Source: Amorphoplanes digitatis (GTDB taxonomy: Bacteria; Actinomycetota; Actinomycetes; Mycobacteriales; Micromonosporaceae). From it: a DNA stretch of 64,000 bases. Position numbers and translations under genes: made by a program. Under the pieces are notes generated by a model. That model was not told the DNA's origin. It searched no databases and was given only the letters and a program-made list of their open reading frames with translations. Of the stretch, positions 15,859 through 24,246 are shown piece after piece (positions within the stretch are counted from its first letter, which is position 1; each line of letters starts with the position of its first letter). Where the stretch lies: contig NZ_JACHNH010000001.1 in the NCBI RefSeq assembly GCF_014205335.1, positions 8,240,501-8,304,500 of the forward strand. Reading direction: 5' to 3'.

Positions 15859-18822
15859 TCAGAACGCCGCGAACTCGATCAGCTCCGCGTCGCCGGGGCG
15901 CCAGCCCTCGACCGCCACCGCCAGATAGCGGGCCCGCTCGCCGAGAGCGGAGTAGGTCAGGCCGTCTTCGGAGGCCTCGATGCGCCACTTCCTGCGGCGC
16001 CCCCTGGTCCAGGTCAGGCGGGTGTCGGCGACCGCGACGACCGCGCCGAGGTCCACCACCATCCGGCCGGACCCGCCCGGCCGCCAGGTCGTGCGGGGGT
16101 CGCCGTCGACCGCGCGGGCGGGCGGGTTCATGCCGGCGGGCAGCGGCGAGGTCGGGAAGGTGACGCGGCCGCGGGCCAGGTCGGCGGTCGGCGTCACCGG
16201 GAAGCCCGGCACGACCAGGCTGCGGGATCGGCCGGCCCGCAGCCGCACCCGGGTGGACCAGGAACCGGCCCGGATCGTCAGGTCGACCCGGCGCCGGCCC
16301 GGCGCGGTGATCTTGAGGTGGTTCGAGTCCCGCGCCTCGAACCGGGTGCCGTCCGGTGCCGGCTCGTCGAGCAGGAAGCGCGGCGGTTCGACCAGCGCCG
16401 TGCCGCCCGCCAGGCTCGTCGCCCACTGGAGTCCCTTGCCGCGGGCGATCTGGGTGCCGCGGTAGAGGCGGCGGCCGGACGGGAGGCCGACGACGGCCTC
16501 CACCCGTTCGGGCGTGAGGTTGAAGACGCTGAGGTAGCCGTCGGCGTCGCTGATCAGCAGGCCCTCGGCGGTGGGCAGGGTGCGGGCGGCGGCCGCGGCC
16601 AGGTTCGTCGTGCCGCCCGGGTAACCCTCGATGATGGGCGCCGGCGCGGACACGGCGCCCGCGCTCACCACGATCTCGCGGGACGTGCCGTGCGTGACGA
16701 TGCCGGCCCGGCCGTCGATGCCGACCCAGCCGGATGCGGACCGGGTCTCGGGAACGGCGGCCGCGTCGGTCCAGGTCAGACCGTCGGTCGAGGTCTGGAT
16801 CACGAAACCCTTGCCGTACGCGGCCTCCCAGTCGATCCGCACGCCGGCCACCTTCACGGCGGAGCCGAGGTCGACCGCGAGCCAGCTGTCGACCCGGCCG
16901 CGCTCCTCGCGGGCGACCGCCCAGCGGGTCTCCGGATTGCCGTCGGTGGCGTTGCGCGCCGGATTCCAGATGTCCTCGGAGGAGGCCGTCGGCATCGCGC
17001 CCTGCGCCAGGTCGGCGCCCCTGGTGTCGAGCACGGCGAAGGTGAAGATCGAGTAGCCGAACTCGGTGCCGGGCTCGCGGCCGAGCATCCGCACCCAGCG
17101 GGCGTCGCGCGGGCTGAAGGTGACGCCCGCCTCGCCCTGGTCGCCGAGCACCGCGGCGCCGTCCGGCGTGGTGAAGCCGCGCTTGCCGGACAGGCCGGAC
17201 ACCCCGGGCATGTCGAGGTTGAAGAGGGTGAGGCGGCCCTCGCCGGGCAGGCCGGTGCTCGCGTAGACGACAGTGCCGGTGGGCAGGGTGACGAAGCCCG
17301 CGGCGTGGTCACCGTCCAAGGCGAGCACGGTCGCGGTCGCGTCCAGGCCGTCGCGGTTGCGCTGGTACGCCCGGGTCCAGCTCGCTGTCGGCCGGCTGCC
17401 GGCCGGCAGGAAGGCCGGTGCCCGGGTGTCGATCAGCCAGTTGTCGTGCCCGGGCTGCCACAGGAAGTTCACGAAGCCGGCCTTGGTGACCGCGCCCGCG
17501 AACGCGCGCTCGGACTGGTGCGCGACCAGCCCGATCTCCTTGCCGAAGTCCCGGGTGCCGCTGGCCCGGCGGAAGAACTCGGCCCGGCCGACCGGCTGGA
17601 CCGGGCGCGTGCGCAGGCGGTGGAACAGGTAGGAGATGGCCAGCTCGGCGCGGGCCTCGGGCTCGTACTTCTCCTCGCCGCTGAACTTCGTCAGCCGGTA
17701 CTTCGGCTCGTACCGCAGGTAGGGCATCAGGCGCTCGGCCAGGTCCGCCTCGGCGCGGGCGGCGTCGCGGTCGCCCTGCACCTGTGCGAGGAACGCGAGC
17801 GGGAGGACGTCCCGGCCGTACAGGTGGTAGCGGTCCGCGACCATCGGCATGACCGGCTCGCCCGCGTCGCTGGCCAGCAGCCGCAGCGTCGCCCACAGCT
17901 GCTCGCCGTTCGGCGCGGCGGTGAGCACCTGCGGCAGCGGGCGGCCGGCGACCAGGAAGTGGATCGCCGCGCGGCCGGCCATCCGCCAGAGTTCGGCCTG
18001 GTAGTGCGGGTTGACCGACCCGTGGTTCTCCACGATGAAGGCGTCGTGGAGGTTGTGCGCGGTGTTCCGCTGGTCGATCCGCTCGCCGTCGAGGACGGCG
18101 GGGTTGGCGCGGTCGGCGACCGGCAGCCCGCTCGCGTTCGTCGCCCACAGCAGGAAGCGCTCCCGCCACCCGTCGGCTGCCTCGTCGGAGGGTGCGGCCC
18201 AGGCGAGGCCGGGCGCGAGGGCCTGCGCGTAGACGCCCATCTCCTCCAGCCGGGTGTCGCCGGTCCAGCCGCCGGTCGTGCCGTGCGGTGACCAGCCGTC
18301 GCTGAGCGGATCGTCGTCGGAGCCCAGGCCGTACGCGTACGACGCCTGGCCCGCCGCGATCTTGTCGACGTTGACGCGGGTCTGCTCGTCCAGGTCGTCC
18401 CAGAGCAGCCGGGCGGCGAGGATGAAGTACAGCTCGAAGGTGGAGTCCCAGAAGAGGCGGCGGCCCCACTCGGCGCCGCCGGCCAGCCGGTTGGTGGCGG
18501 CGTAGCGCTGGATCGTGGCGAGCGTCTTGGCCTTCAGGGTCGGCGCGTCGACGTCGGCGAGCCGCGGGTCGTAGTCCTCCATCCGGAGCAGGACCGCGTT
18601 GCCGAGGACGGAGACGAAGCAGAAGTCGGCGGCGCGGTAGGCGCCGATCCCGGTGTCCCACTGCTCCTCCACCCAGCGGGTATGCGCGTGCAGCACCTCG
18701 CGGTAGCGGTCGGCGACCGGGTCCGGCGTGGCTGCGGAGGCGCGTTCGGGCAGGGTGAGGGCACCACTGATACCGCCGACGCCCGCCAGCGCGAGCAGCT
18801 GGCGGCGGGACAGTGCGAGCAA
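15859..18822 (-). CDS. Tat-exported F5/8-domain protein of unknown catalytic type
   Basis: A 987-aa exported protein. The N-terminus LALSRRQLLALAGVGG is a twin-arginine signal, ending in a SAATPD-like cleavage region. Residues about 40-480 look alpha-helical and Trp/Asp-rich, like an alpha/alpha-toroid glycosidase or lyase. A discoidin/F5/8C domain lies near residues 610-710 (NATDGNPETRWA) and a second F5/8C-like domain ends the protein (ARAVDGDPRTTWRPG). I start it at TTG 18822, four bases after GAGGAGG, because upstream codons have no ribosome site and would bury the Tat signal. Polysaccharide binding is likely; the reaction is unknown. Confidence 0.75.
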   Translation of the reverse strand: MLALSRRQLLALAGVGGISGALTLPERASAATPDPVADRYREVLHAHTRWVEEQWDTGIGAYRAADFCFVSVLGNAVLLRMEDYDPRLADVDAPTLKAKTLATIQRYAATNRLAGGAEWGRRLFWDSTFELYFILAARLLWDDLDEQTRVNVDKIAAGQASYAYGLGSDDDPLSDGWSPHGTTGGWTGDTRLEEMGVYAQALAPGLAWAAPSDEAADGWRERFLLWATNASGLPVADRANPAVLDGERIDQRNTAHNLHDAFIVENHGSVNPHYQAELWRMAGRAAIHFLVAGRPLPQVLTAAPNGEQLWATLRLLASDAGEPVMPMVADRYHLYGRDVLPLAFLAQVQGDRDAARAEADLAERLMPYLRYEPKYRLTKFSGEEKYEPEARAELAISYLFHRLRTRPVQPVGRAEFFRRASGTRDFGKEIGLVAHQSERAFAGAVTKAGFVNFLWQPGHDNWLIDTRAPAFLPAGSRPTASWTRAYQRNRDGLDATATVLALDGDHAAGFVTLPTGTVVYASTGLPGEGRLTLFNLDMPGVSGLSGKRGFTTPDGAAVLGDQGEAGVTFSPRDARWVRMLGREPGTEFGYSIFTFAVLDTRGADLAQGAMPTASSEDIWNPARNATDGNPETRWAVAREERGRVDSWLAVDLGSAVKVAGVRIDWEAAYGKGFVIQTSTDGLTWTDAAAVPETRSASGWVGIDGRAGIVTHGTSREIVVSAGAVSAPAPIIEGYPGGTTNLAAAAARTLPTAEGLLISDADGYLSVFNLTPERVEAVVGLPSGRRLYRGTQIARGKGLQWATSLAGGTALVEPPRFLLDEPAPDGTRFEARDSNHLKITAPGRRRVDLTIRAGSWSTRVRLRAGRSRSLVVPGFPVTPTADLARGRVTFPTSPLPAGMNPPARAVDGDPRTTWRPGGSGRMVVDLGAVVAVADTRLTWTRGRRRKWRIEASEDGLTYSALGERARYLAVAVEGWRPGDAELIEFAAF

Positions 18823-19223
18823 GGAACCTCCTCGGCGGAGCCGAATGCCGATGACAGCCTTCGCGTCCGCCCCAAAGACTGTCAAATCACCATTTGGGCA
18901 CGACGCTGTTCCACGATGGCCGCGACGTACTTCGATCCGCCGGAAACCCGCGGTCCAGCATGCCCGACCGGGCACTTCGGCCGTCCCTGGCGAGAGCCAG
19001 GTCACTGCGGCTCCACATACGCCCACGTCGCGGGCGCGGCGGTGTGAGTTCCGGAACTTAGATTGCTTGCTTGTTAACTAATTCATCGATGAGAATAACT
19101 TCACCGTCCCCAGCAGCACGTTCCCCCGCGCCGTGGCGCCGGCCCCACCCGAGGCCGGCGCCACGGCCGTGTCCGGGGCCGGGCGGGTGGATCGCCGCGC
19201 ACCCTCTCGGCTAGGAAGTACGC
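18823..19223. other. Divergent intergenic region with palindromes
   Basis: A 401-bp gap between the leftward F5/8 gene and the rightward copC-like gene. I see no gene. A TTGACA (18885-18880, minus) could be a -35 for the F5/8 gene, but the -10 is poor. Two short perfect palindromes, AGTTCCGGAACT (19047-19058) and TCATCGATGA (19083-19092), lie in the more AT-rich middle and are candidate operators. A strong hairpin lies at 19130-19167. Confidence 0.5.
19130..19167. other. Strong hairpin in the copC-like leader
   Basis: GCCGTGGCGCCGGCC (19130-19144) pairs perfectly with GGCCGGCGCCACGGC (19153-19167) over an 8-nt loop. It ends 56 bp before the ATG at 19224. No gene ends nearby on either strand, so it is not an ordinary terminator. 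It may be an attenuator or a structured leader. Confidence 0.6.
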
Positions 19224-19784
19224 ATGCGTCTCCTTCGTATCGTCGCCGCGGCCCTGGCCGCGGCGCTTCTCGCCGTCCTGACCGCAGGCCCCGCGTGGGC
19301 ACACAACGCGTTGGTGGAGGCGACGCCCGGCAAGGCCGCGAAGCTGACGACAGCACCGGAAGAGGTCCGGCTGAGGTTCCTCCAGAAGCTGGACGGTGAC
19401 CGGACGACAATCGTGGTGACGGACGCCGGTGGACGCGAGGTGCCGGCCTCCGCGCCGAAGGCCGAGGGCAAGACGGGCTCGATCACGTTCCCGGAGGCCC
19501 TGCCGAACGGGGTCTACACCGTGACCTACGGCGTGGTCTCGCAGGACGGGCACCCGGTGCAGGGCAAGTACTCGTTCACCGTGAACGTGGCCGCGCCGTC
19601 GACCGCACCCGCGGCCCCGTCGTCGCCGGCCGCGGCGCCGACGACGACGGCCGCGGCTCCGATTCCGGTCGCCCAGAAGGAGGAGAAGGGCGGATCTTCC
19701 TGGCTGCCGATCGTCGCGGTAATCGGCGTCATTGCCCTGGTGGGAGCGGTCGGCGCCGCCTTGCTCCGACGCCGCCGCCCCTGA
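19224..19784 (+). CDS. copC: CopC-domain copper-binding membrane protein
   Basis: A 186-aa exported protein. The signal peptide (residues 1-26) ends AWA, leaving His at the mature N-terminus (HNALVEATP), the usual Cu(II)-binding start of CopC. The beta-barrel CopC domain follows, with a second His in QDGHPVQGKYSF. After a Pro/Ala/Thr-rich linker, a C-terminal transmembrane helix and an RRRR tail anchor it, so the domain faces outside. AGGAAG precedes the ATG. The usual CopD partner is not adjacent, so a copper role is probable rather than shown. Confidence 0.85.
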   Translation: MRLLRIVAAALAAALLAVLTAGPAWAHNALVEATPGKAAKLTTAPEEVRLRFLQKLDGDRTTIVVTDAGGREVPASAPKAEGKTGSITFPEALPNGVYTVTYGVVSQDGHPVQGKYSFTVNVAAPSTAPAAPSSPAAAPTTTAAAPIPVAQKEEKGGSSWLPIVAVIGVIALVGAVGAALLRRRRP

Positions 19785-20008
19785 GCCCGGTCTACTGTGA
19801 CCGAATGACTACTTAACGTGACTCATACTTTCGGCTAGTCATCTATGGCCCACTCGGCTAACCTCTGCATAACCGAACGGCCATACGTGTTCGGACGGCG
19901 GCGATCCATCGATCGTCGCCGGCGCGAACCGACAGCGATACCTTGCCCGACCCGGGCCCGGCGAAACGCCGGGCCGGCTCTCCGGACAGGTGACAAGGAG
20001 GACACGAG

Positions 20009-20815
20009 ATGACTGTCATTCAGTCCACCGCGACGAGGACGAAGCCGGCGCTCAGCACGGCACCGCCGGAGAGCGCCGCCGACCTCTTGAACGCGATGGC
20101 CGCGATGCCGGCTGGTCACCCCTCCCGCGCGTCGCTGCGGGACCGGGCGATCGAGGCCTGGCTCCCACTCGCCCGCCACCTCGCCCACCGCTACTCCGGC
20201 CGCGGCGAACCCACCGACGACCTCATCCAGACCGCCACCGTCGGCCTCATCAAAGCCGTCGACAAGTTCGACCCCGACCGCGGCGTCGACTTCGCCGGCT
20301 ACGCCATCCCCACCATCATCGGCGAGATCAAGCGCCACTTCCGCGACCGCACCTGGTCCGTACGCGTACCCCGCCGCCTCCAGGAACTGCGCCTGGCCAT
20401 CACCGAAGCCAACAGCACCCTCACACACACCCTCGGCCGCTCACCCACCGTCGCCGACATCGCCACCCACCTCGGCGTCACCGAGGAAGACGTCCTGGAA
20501 GGCCTCGAAGGCGCCCGCGCCTACAACGCCACCAGCCTCTCCACCCCCATCAGCGCCGACGGCACCACCGAACTCGGCGACACCCTCGGCGACACCGACC
20601 ACGAATTCGAGATCGCCGAGACCCGCGTCGCCCTCGGACCCGCCCTGGCCACCCTCGACGAACGCGAACAGAAGATCCTCACCCTGCGCTTCTACGGCAA
20701 CCTCACCCAGTCCCAGATCGCCGACCAGATCGGCATCTCCCAGATGCACGTCAGCCGCCTGCTCACCAAGGCACTGACCAAGCTGCGCGGCCACCTGGCC
20801 GGCGAGCTGCTCTGA
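20009..20815 (+). CDS. SigB/SigF/SigG-family sigma factor
   Basis: A 268-aa sigma-70 family protein with regions 2 (DDLIQTATVGLIKAVDKFDP), 3 and 4 (QSQIADQIGISQMHVSRLL). It is the general-stress/sporulation type, lacking region 1.1. A strong AAGGAGG ribosome site lies upstream of the ATG. No anti-sigma or anti-anti-sigma gene is next to it, so its control must come from elsewhere in the genome. It is followed by a strong terminator and is monocistronic. Inverted repeats in its 224-bp upstream region include CCGAAC / GTTCGG at 19873-19894. Confidence 0.93.
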   Translation: MTVIQSTATRTKPALSTAPPESAADLLNAMAAMPAGHPSRASLRDRAIEAWLPLARHLAHRYSGRGEPTDDLIQTATVGLIKAVDKFDPDRGVDFAGYAIPTIIGEIKRHFRDRTWSVRVPRRLQELRLAITEANSTLTHTLGRSPTVADIATHLGVTEEDVLEGLEGARAYNATSLSTPISADGTTELGDTLGDTDHEFEIAETRVALGPALATLDEREQKILTLRFYGNLTQSQIADQIGISQMHVSRLLTKALTKLRGHLAGELL

Positions 20816-20827
20816 CCTGCACCGGAC

Positions 20828-20866
20828 ACGTAGAACGCCGGCCCGGTTCGGGCCGGCGTTCTGCGT
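20828..20866 (+). terminator. Terminator after the sigma factor
   Basis: AGAACGCCGGCCC (20832-20844) pairs with GGGCCGGCGTTCT (20850-20862) over GGTTC. The stem extends to 17 bp with one G-U pair. It begins 13 bp after the sigma factor stop and lacks a U-tract. Confidence 0.85.
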
Positions 20867-20899
20867 ATGCTCTCCAGGGCGAGGAAGCGAGTTGATGCT

Positions 20900-22246
20900 G
20901 TGAGCGAGCCCGGCTGGGTGGAGCACGCCGTGTGGTGGCAGGTCTACCCGCTCGGCTTCGCCGGCGCGTACCCGGCCGGCGGCGACGGCGGCGGGCTCGG
21001 ACGGATCACCGACTGGCTGGACTACGCCATCGAGCTGGGCGCCTCGGGGATCCTGCTCGGCCCGGTCTTCGCGTCCGAGACGCACGGCTACGACACGGTC
21101 GACCACTTGCGGATCGACCCCCGGCTCGGCGACGACGCCGACTTCGACGCCCTGATCGCCGCGGCGCACGACCGCGGGCTGCGGGTGCTGCTCGACGGCG
21201 TGTTCAACCACGTCGGACGGGGGCACGCCGCCTTCCAGGCGGTGCTCGCGCAGGGCGCCGACGCGCCGACCGCGCGCTGGTTCCGGGCCACCCGCCCCGA
21301 CGGGGCCGGAGAGCCGCGGTACGAGACGTTCGAGGGGCACGACGCGCTGGTCGCGCTCAACCACCTCGAGCCGGCCGTCGCCGACTATGTCGCCGGCGTG
21401 ATGACCCACTGGCTGCGGCGCGGAGCGGACGGCTGGCGACTGGACGCCGCGTACGCGGTCCCGGCCGAGTTCTGGGCCGGCGTGCTGCCGCGGGTCCGCG
21501 CCGAGTTCCCCGACGCGTACGTGGTGGGCGAGGTCATCCACGGCGATTACGGCGACTTCGTCGCGCGCTCCACGGTGGACTCGGTGACGCAGTACGAGCT
21601 CTGGAAGGCCGTGTGGAGCGCGCTCAACGAGGGCAACTTCTTCGAGCTCGCCTGGGCGCTGGACCGGCACAACACGTTCCTGGACACGTTCGTGCCGCAG
21701 ACCTTCCTCGGCAATCACGACGTGACGCGGCTGGCCAGCAGACTCATCGACGCGCGGCACCTGCCGCACGCCCTCGCGCTGCTGCTCACTGTCGGCGGCA
21801 CGCCGTCGGTGTACGCGGGCGACGAGCAGGGCTTCACCGGCGTCAAGGAGGATCGCGAGCACGGCGACGACGCGGTCCGGCCGCCGTTCCCCGCCCGCCC
21901 GGACGGCCTCGCGCCGTACGGCCGGCCGCTCTATCACCTGCACCAGGAGTTGATCGGGCTACGCCGGCGGCACCCGTGGCTGCACCGCGCCCGGACGAGC
22001 ACCGTGCACCTGACCAACGAGCAGTTCGCCTACGAGGCCGCGGCGGGCGACCACCGACTGCTGGTGGCCCTGAACGCCGGCGCCGCCCCCGCCGAGCTCC
22101 CCGTGCCGTACGGGAAGAACGTCCTGCACGGCGAGGCGAAGCTGACCGAGCCCGGCACCGCCGCCGCGACGGTGGCGCTGCCCGCCGCCGGCTGGGCGGT
22201 GCTGGACAGAACACCTAGCGCTGCGGCGGCGAGAGCGCCCGGCTGA
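20900..22246 (+). CDS. GH13-family alpha-amylase-type enzyme, cytoplasmic
   Basis: A 448-aa TIM-barrel glycoside hydrolase with all GH13 catalytic motifs: GWRLDAAYA (nucleophile Asp), VVGEVIHGD (acid/base Glu) and FLGNHDVTR (transition-state Asp), plus DGVFNHVG. There is no signal peptide, so it acts inside the cell, probably on maltodextrins or glycogen-derived oligosaccharides. GTG at 20900 is chosen because the upstream ATG (20867) lies just past the terminator and has no ribosome site; GAGGAAG lies about 12 nt upstream of the GTG. Its 3' end overlaps the convergent next gene by 32 bp. Confidence 0.85.
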   Translation: MSEPGWVEHAVWWQVYPLGFAGAYPAGGDGGGLGRITDWLDYAIELGASGILLGPVFASETHGYDTVDHLRIDPRLGDDADFDALIAAAHDRGLRVLLDGVFNHVGRGHAAFQAVLAQGADAPTARWFRATRPDGAGEPRYETFEGHDALVALNHLEPAVADYVAGVMTHWLRRGADGWRLDAAYAVPAEFWAGVLPRVRAEFPDAYVVGEVIHGDYGDFVARSTVDSVTQYELWKAVWSALNEGNFFELAWALDRHNTFLDTFVPQTFLGNHDVTRLASRLIDARHLPHALALLLTVGGTPSVYAGDEQGFTGVKEDREHGDDAVRPPFPARPDGLAPYGRPLYHLHQELIGLRRRHPWLHRARTSTVHLTNEQFAYEAAAGDHRLLVALNAGAAPAELPVPYGKNVLHGEAKLTEPGTAAATVALPAAGWAVLDRTPSAAAARAPG

Positions 22247-24035
22247 CGTCGCTCGACGGCCCGTACGCGGTCAGGAACCGGTCCCGGAAGTCGTTCATCT
22301 TCCAGACCGGCGCACCCGGGTCCGGCTTGAGTCCGTCGGTCCAGCCCCAGTCGGCGACCTTGTCGAGCACGGTCTTGTCCTTGGCGAGGATGGTGATCGG
22401 CACGTCGTGGCTGGCGCCCTCGCCCGTCACGATCTTCGAGGCCTGGTGGTCGCCGAGGAAGACCATGACGGTGTTCTCGTCGCCGTACCGCTCCAGCCAG
22501 CTCGTGATCGTGGTGAGCGTGTACTGGATGGACCGCGAGTACTCCCGCTGCACCTTCGCCGGGTCCTTCCAGATCGACTTCGGCTGCTTGCCTTCCTTCT
22601 GGATCTGCTTGTAGACCGAGCCGTCGCCGACGTCGTCCCAGTCGATGAACTGCGGGATCGGCGCCCACGGCGTGTGGCTCGACACCAGCGGCATCTCGAC
22701 CATCATCGGCGCGTGCGCGGGCTCGTGCAGGTTCTTCTCGAGCCAGGACATCGTGTACTGGTCCGGCTGCGGCGCCCAGCTGAACTTGGGCCCGACGTAG
22801 CCGGTGTTGCGCGAGTCGTAGACCCGGTTGTAGCCGTAGAAGCTGCCCTCCGGGAACGCCCGGGTGGCGCCCGGCATCACGCTAACGGTGTCGAAGCCGG
22901 CCTTCTTGAACGCCATGGTCATGGTCAGTCGGTCGCTGGCCATGAGGTTGCGGTACCGCTGCTGGTTGTTGATCCACACGCCGGACAGGAAGGTCGAGTG
23001 CGCCAGCCAGCTGTTGCCGCCGTACGTCGACGAGGCGAGGAAGCCGCTCTTGGCCGCGAAGCCGGCCTTCTTCAGGCTCTCGGTGCCCTCGTTGAGCACG
23101 TCGACCGTGCCGCGGGCCAGCTTCGGGTCCTCGATCGCCGAGCGGCCGTAGCTCTCGATGAAGGTGAAGAAGACGTCCTTGCCGCGCAGCCCGGTCAGCA
23201 GCTGGTCGCCCGGGGTGTTCGCGAAGGCGTCGTCCGCGGCCTCCCGGGTGAAGTCCTTCTCGTCGCGCAGGCCCGCCTTGACGGCGCCCGCCCGGTCGTA
23301 GACGTAGAGCGCCGAGCTGCGGGCGGCCACCGGGATGTTGAAGACCTGCACGCCGAGCATCAGCATGACCAGCCAGACCGCGGTGCCGGTGATGGCCGTG
23401 CCCGTGGTGGCCCGGCGGTGCGCGGCGGCGACCTTGGTGATCCGCATCGCCGCCAGGCTCGTCAGGGCCAGGATGGCGGCGATCAGCAGGACGACCCCGA
23501 CCAGCGCGCCCTTGGCGCCGGCGTCGCCGACCGTGTCCTTGAGGAAGGACTGCGCGTCGTCCAGCAGCACCCAGTCGAGCACCAGGTCGAACGGCCGGTT
23601 CAGGGTCTCGTAGAAGCCCATGTCGATGGTCTTCAAGACGGTCAGCAGGCCCAGCCCGGCGCCGAGCACGCCCGCGACGATCCGCTTCCACCGGCCGGGC
23701 AGCAGGATGATCAGGCCGACGGCGACGAAGCCCTCGATGGGCAGCCGCAGGTAGGTGCCGGGGCGCTCCAGCCGGCTGATCACGTTCGGCATGATCAGCG
23801 CGGCGAAGACCAGCACGACCGCCGAAACGGTGAGCACGTGCCCGGCGATCCGCCGGACCCGGCCCCGCTCCCGCGCGGGCCCGGCGACGGCCTCGGGCGG
23901 GGTGGCCTCTTCCGACATCGGCTCGGCCTCGGCCGCCGCCTCGGCGTCCGTTTTCGGCTCAGCCTCGACCGCCGCCTCCGCTTTCGAAGCGCGGCGGAAC
24001 CGGGCGGCAAGTGCTTCGCGTACCGAACCAGACAA
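22215..24035 (-). CDS. Membrane sulfatase-fold enzyme (LtaS / phosphoethanolamine-transferase-like)
   Basis: A 606-aa protein. An acidic Ala/Glu-rich N-terminal tail (about residues 10-55) is followed by about five membrane helices (about 60-250) and an extracellular alkaline-phosphatase/sulfatase fold. Metal and catalytic segments visible are FTFIESYGRSA, STYGGNSWLAHSTF, HTPWAP and VFLGDHQA. This is the layout of LtaS-like phosphoglycerol transferases and sulfatases; substrate is unknown. The TTG at 24035 follows GGAGGAGG by eight bases; codons upstream do not fit. It diverges from the GH92 gene. Confidence 0.75.
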   Translation of the reverse strand: MSGSVREALAARFRRASKAEAAVEAEPKTDAEAAAEAEPMSEEATPPEAVAGPARERGRVRRIAGHVLTVSAVVLVFAALIMPNVISRLERPGTYLRLPIEGFVAVGLIILLPGRWKRIVAGVLGAGLGLLTVLKTIDMGFYETLNRPFDLVLDWVLLDDAQSFLKDTVGDAGAKGALVGVVLLIAAILALTSLAAMRITKVAAAHRRATTGTAITGTAVWLVMLMLGVQVFNIPVAARSSALYVYDRAGAVKAGLRDEKDFTREAADDAFANTPGDQLLTGLRGKDVFFTFIESYGRSAIEDPKLARGTVDVLNEGTESLKKAGFAAKSGFLASSTYGGNSWLAHSTFLSGVWINNQQRYRNLMASDRLTMTMAFKKAGFDTVSVMPGATRAFPEGSFYGYNRVYDSRNTGYVGPKFSWAPQPDQYTMSWLEKNLHEPAHAPMMVEMPLVSSHTPWAPIPQFIDWDDVGDGSVYKQIQKEGKQPKSIWKDPAKVQREYSRSIQYTLTTITSWLERYGDENTVMVFLGDHQASKIVTGEGASHDVPITILAKDKTVLDKVADWGWTDGLKPDPGAPVWKMNDFRDRFLTAYGPSSDVSRALSPPQR

Positions 24036-24171
24036 GACGTGGCCCTCCTCCGGGACATTCCCAACAGAGGAACGGATCTCGGCGGCAGGTAGTTCAATCG
24101 GCGCTCCCGGCCGGATCCGTACGAACGGGAAGAACGGGCCGCCACACCGGTCCGAGGTCCGGCCGGAAGGG

Positions 24172-24199
24172 TTGACATATCGGAGGCTGTCGATAAAGG
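24172..24199 (+). promoter_or_regulatory. Promoter of the GH92 gene
   Basis: TTGACA (24172-24177) and TAAAGG (24194-24199) are 16 bp apart. The start would be near 24206, and a perfect palindrome at 24218-24233 would lie at about +13 to +28. Confidence 0.55.
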
Positions 24200-24217
24200 C
24201 TCCCCCTCGACAGGGAA

Positions 24218-24233
24218 ATGACATCGATGTCAT
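24218..24233. promoter_or_regulatory. Perfect 16-bp operator before GH92
   Basis: ATGACATCGATGTCAT is a perfect CG-centred palindrome, ending 13 bp before the GH92 ATG. TGACATCGATGTCA has the form of LacI-family operators. The cognate repressor is not adjacent; neither LacI gene in this window is close, and their sites differ in sequence. Confidence 0.7.
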
Positions 24234-24246
24234 CAGGGGGAAGTGC

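Noticed and set aside
15634..18291. Long rightward frame of 885 codons opposite the F5/8 protein
   Set aside because: Composition is that of an antisense shadow with Arg, Ala, Gly and Val bias, and it lacks any domain; the minus-strand gene has a Tat signal and two F5/8 domains.
22215..24035. Calling the sulfatase-fold protein a true lipoteichoic acid synthase
   Set aside because: Topology and fold fit, but the substrate cannot be told from sequence, and lipoteichoic acid by LtaS is not typical of this group. I kept the general fold-level call.
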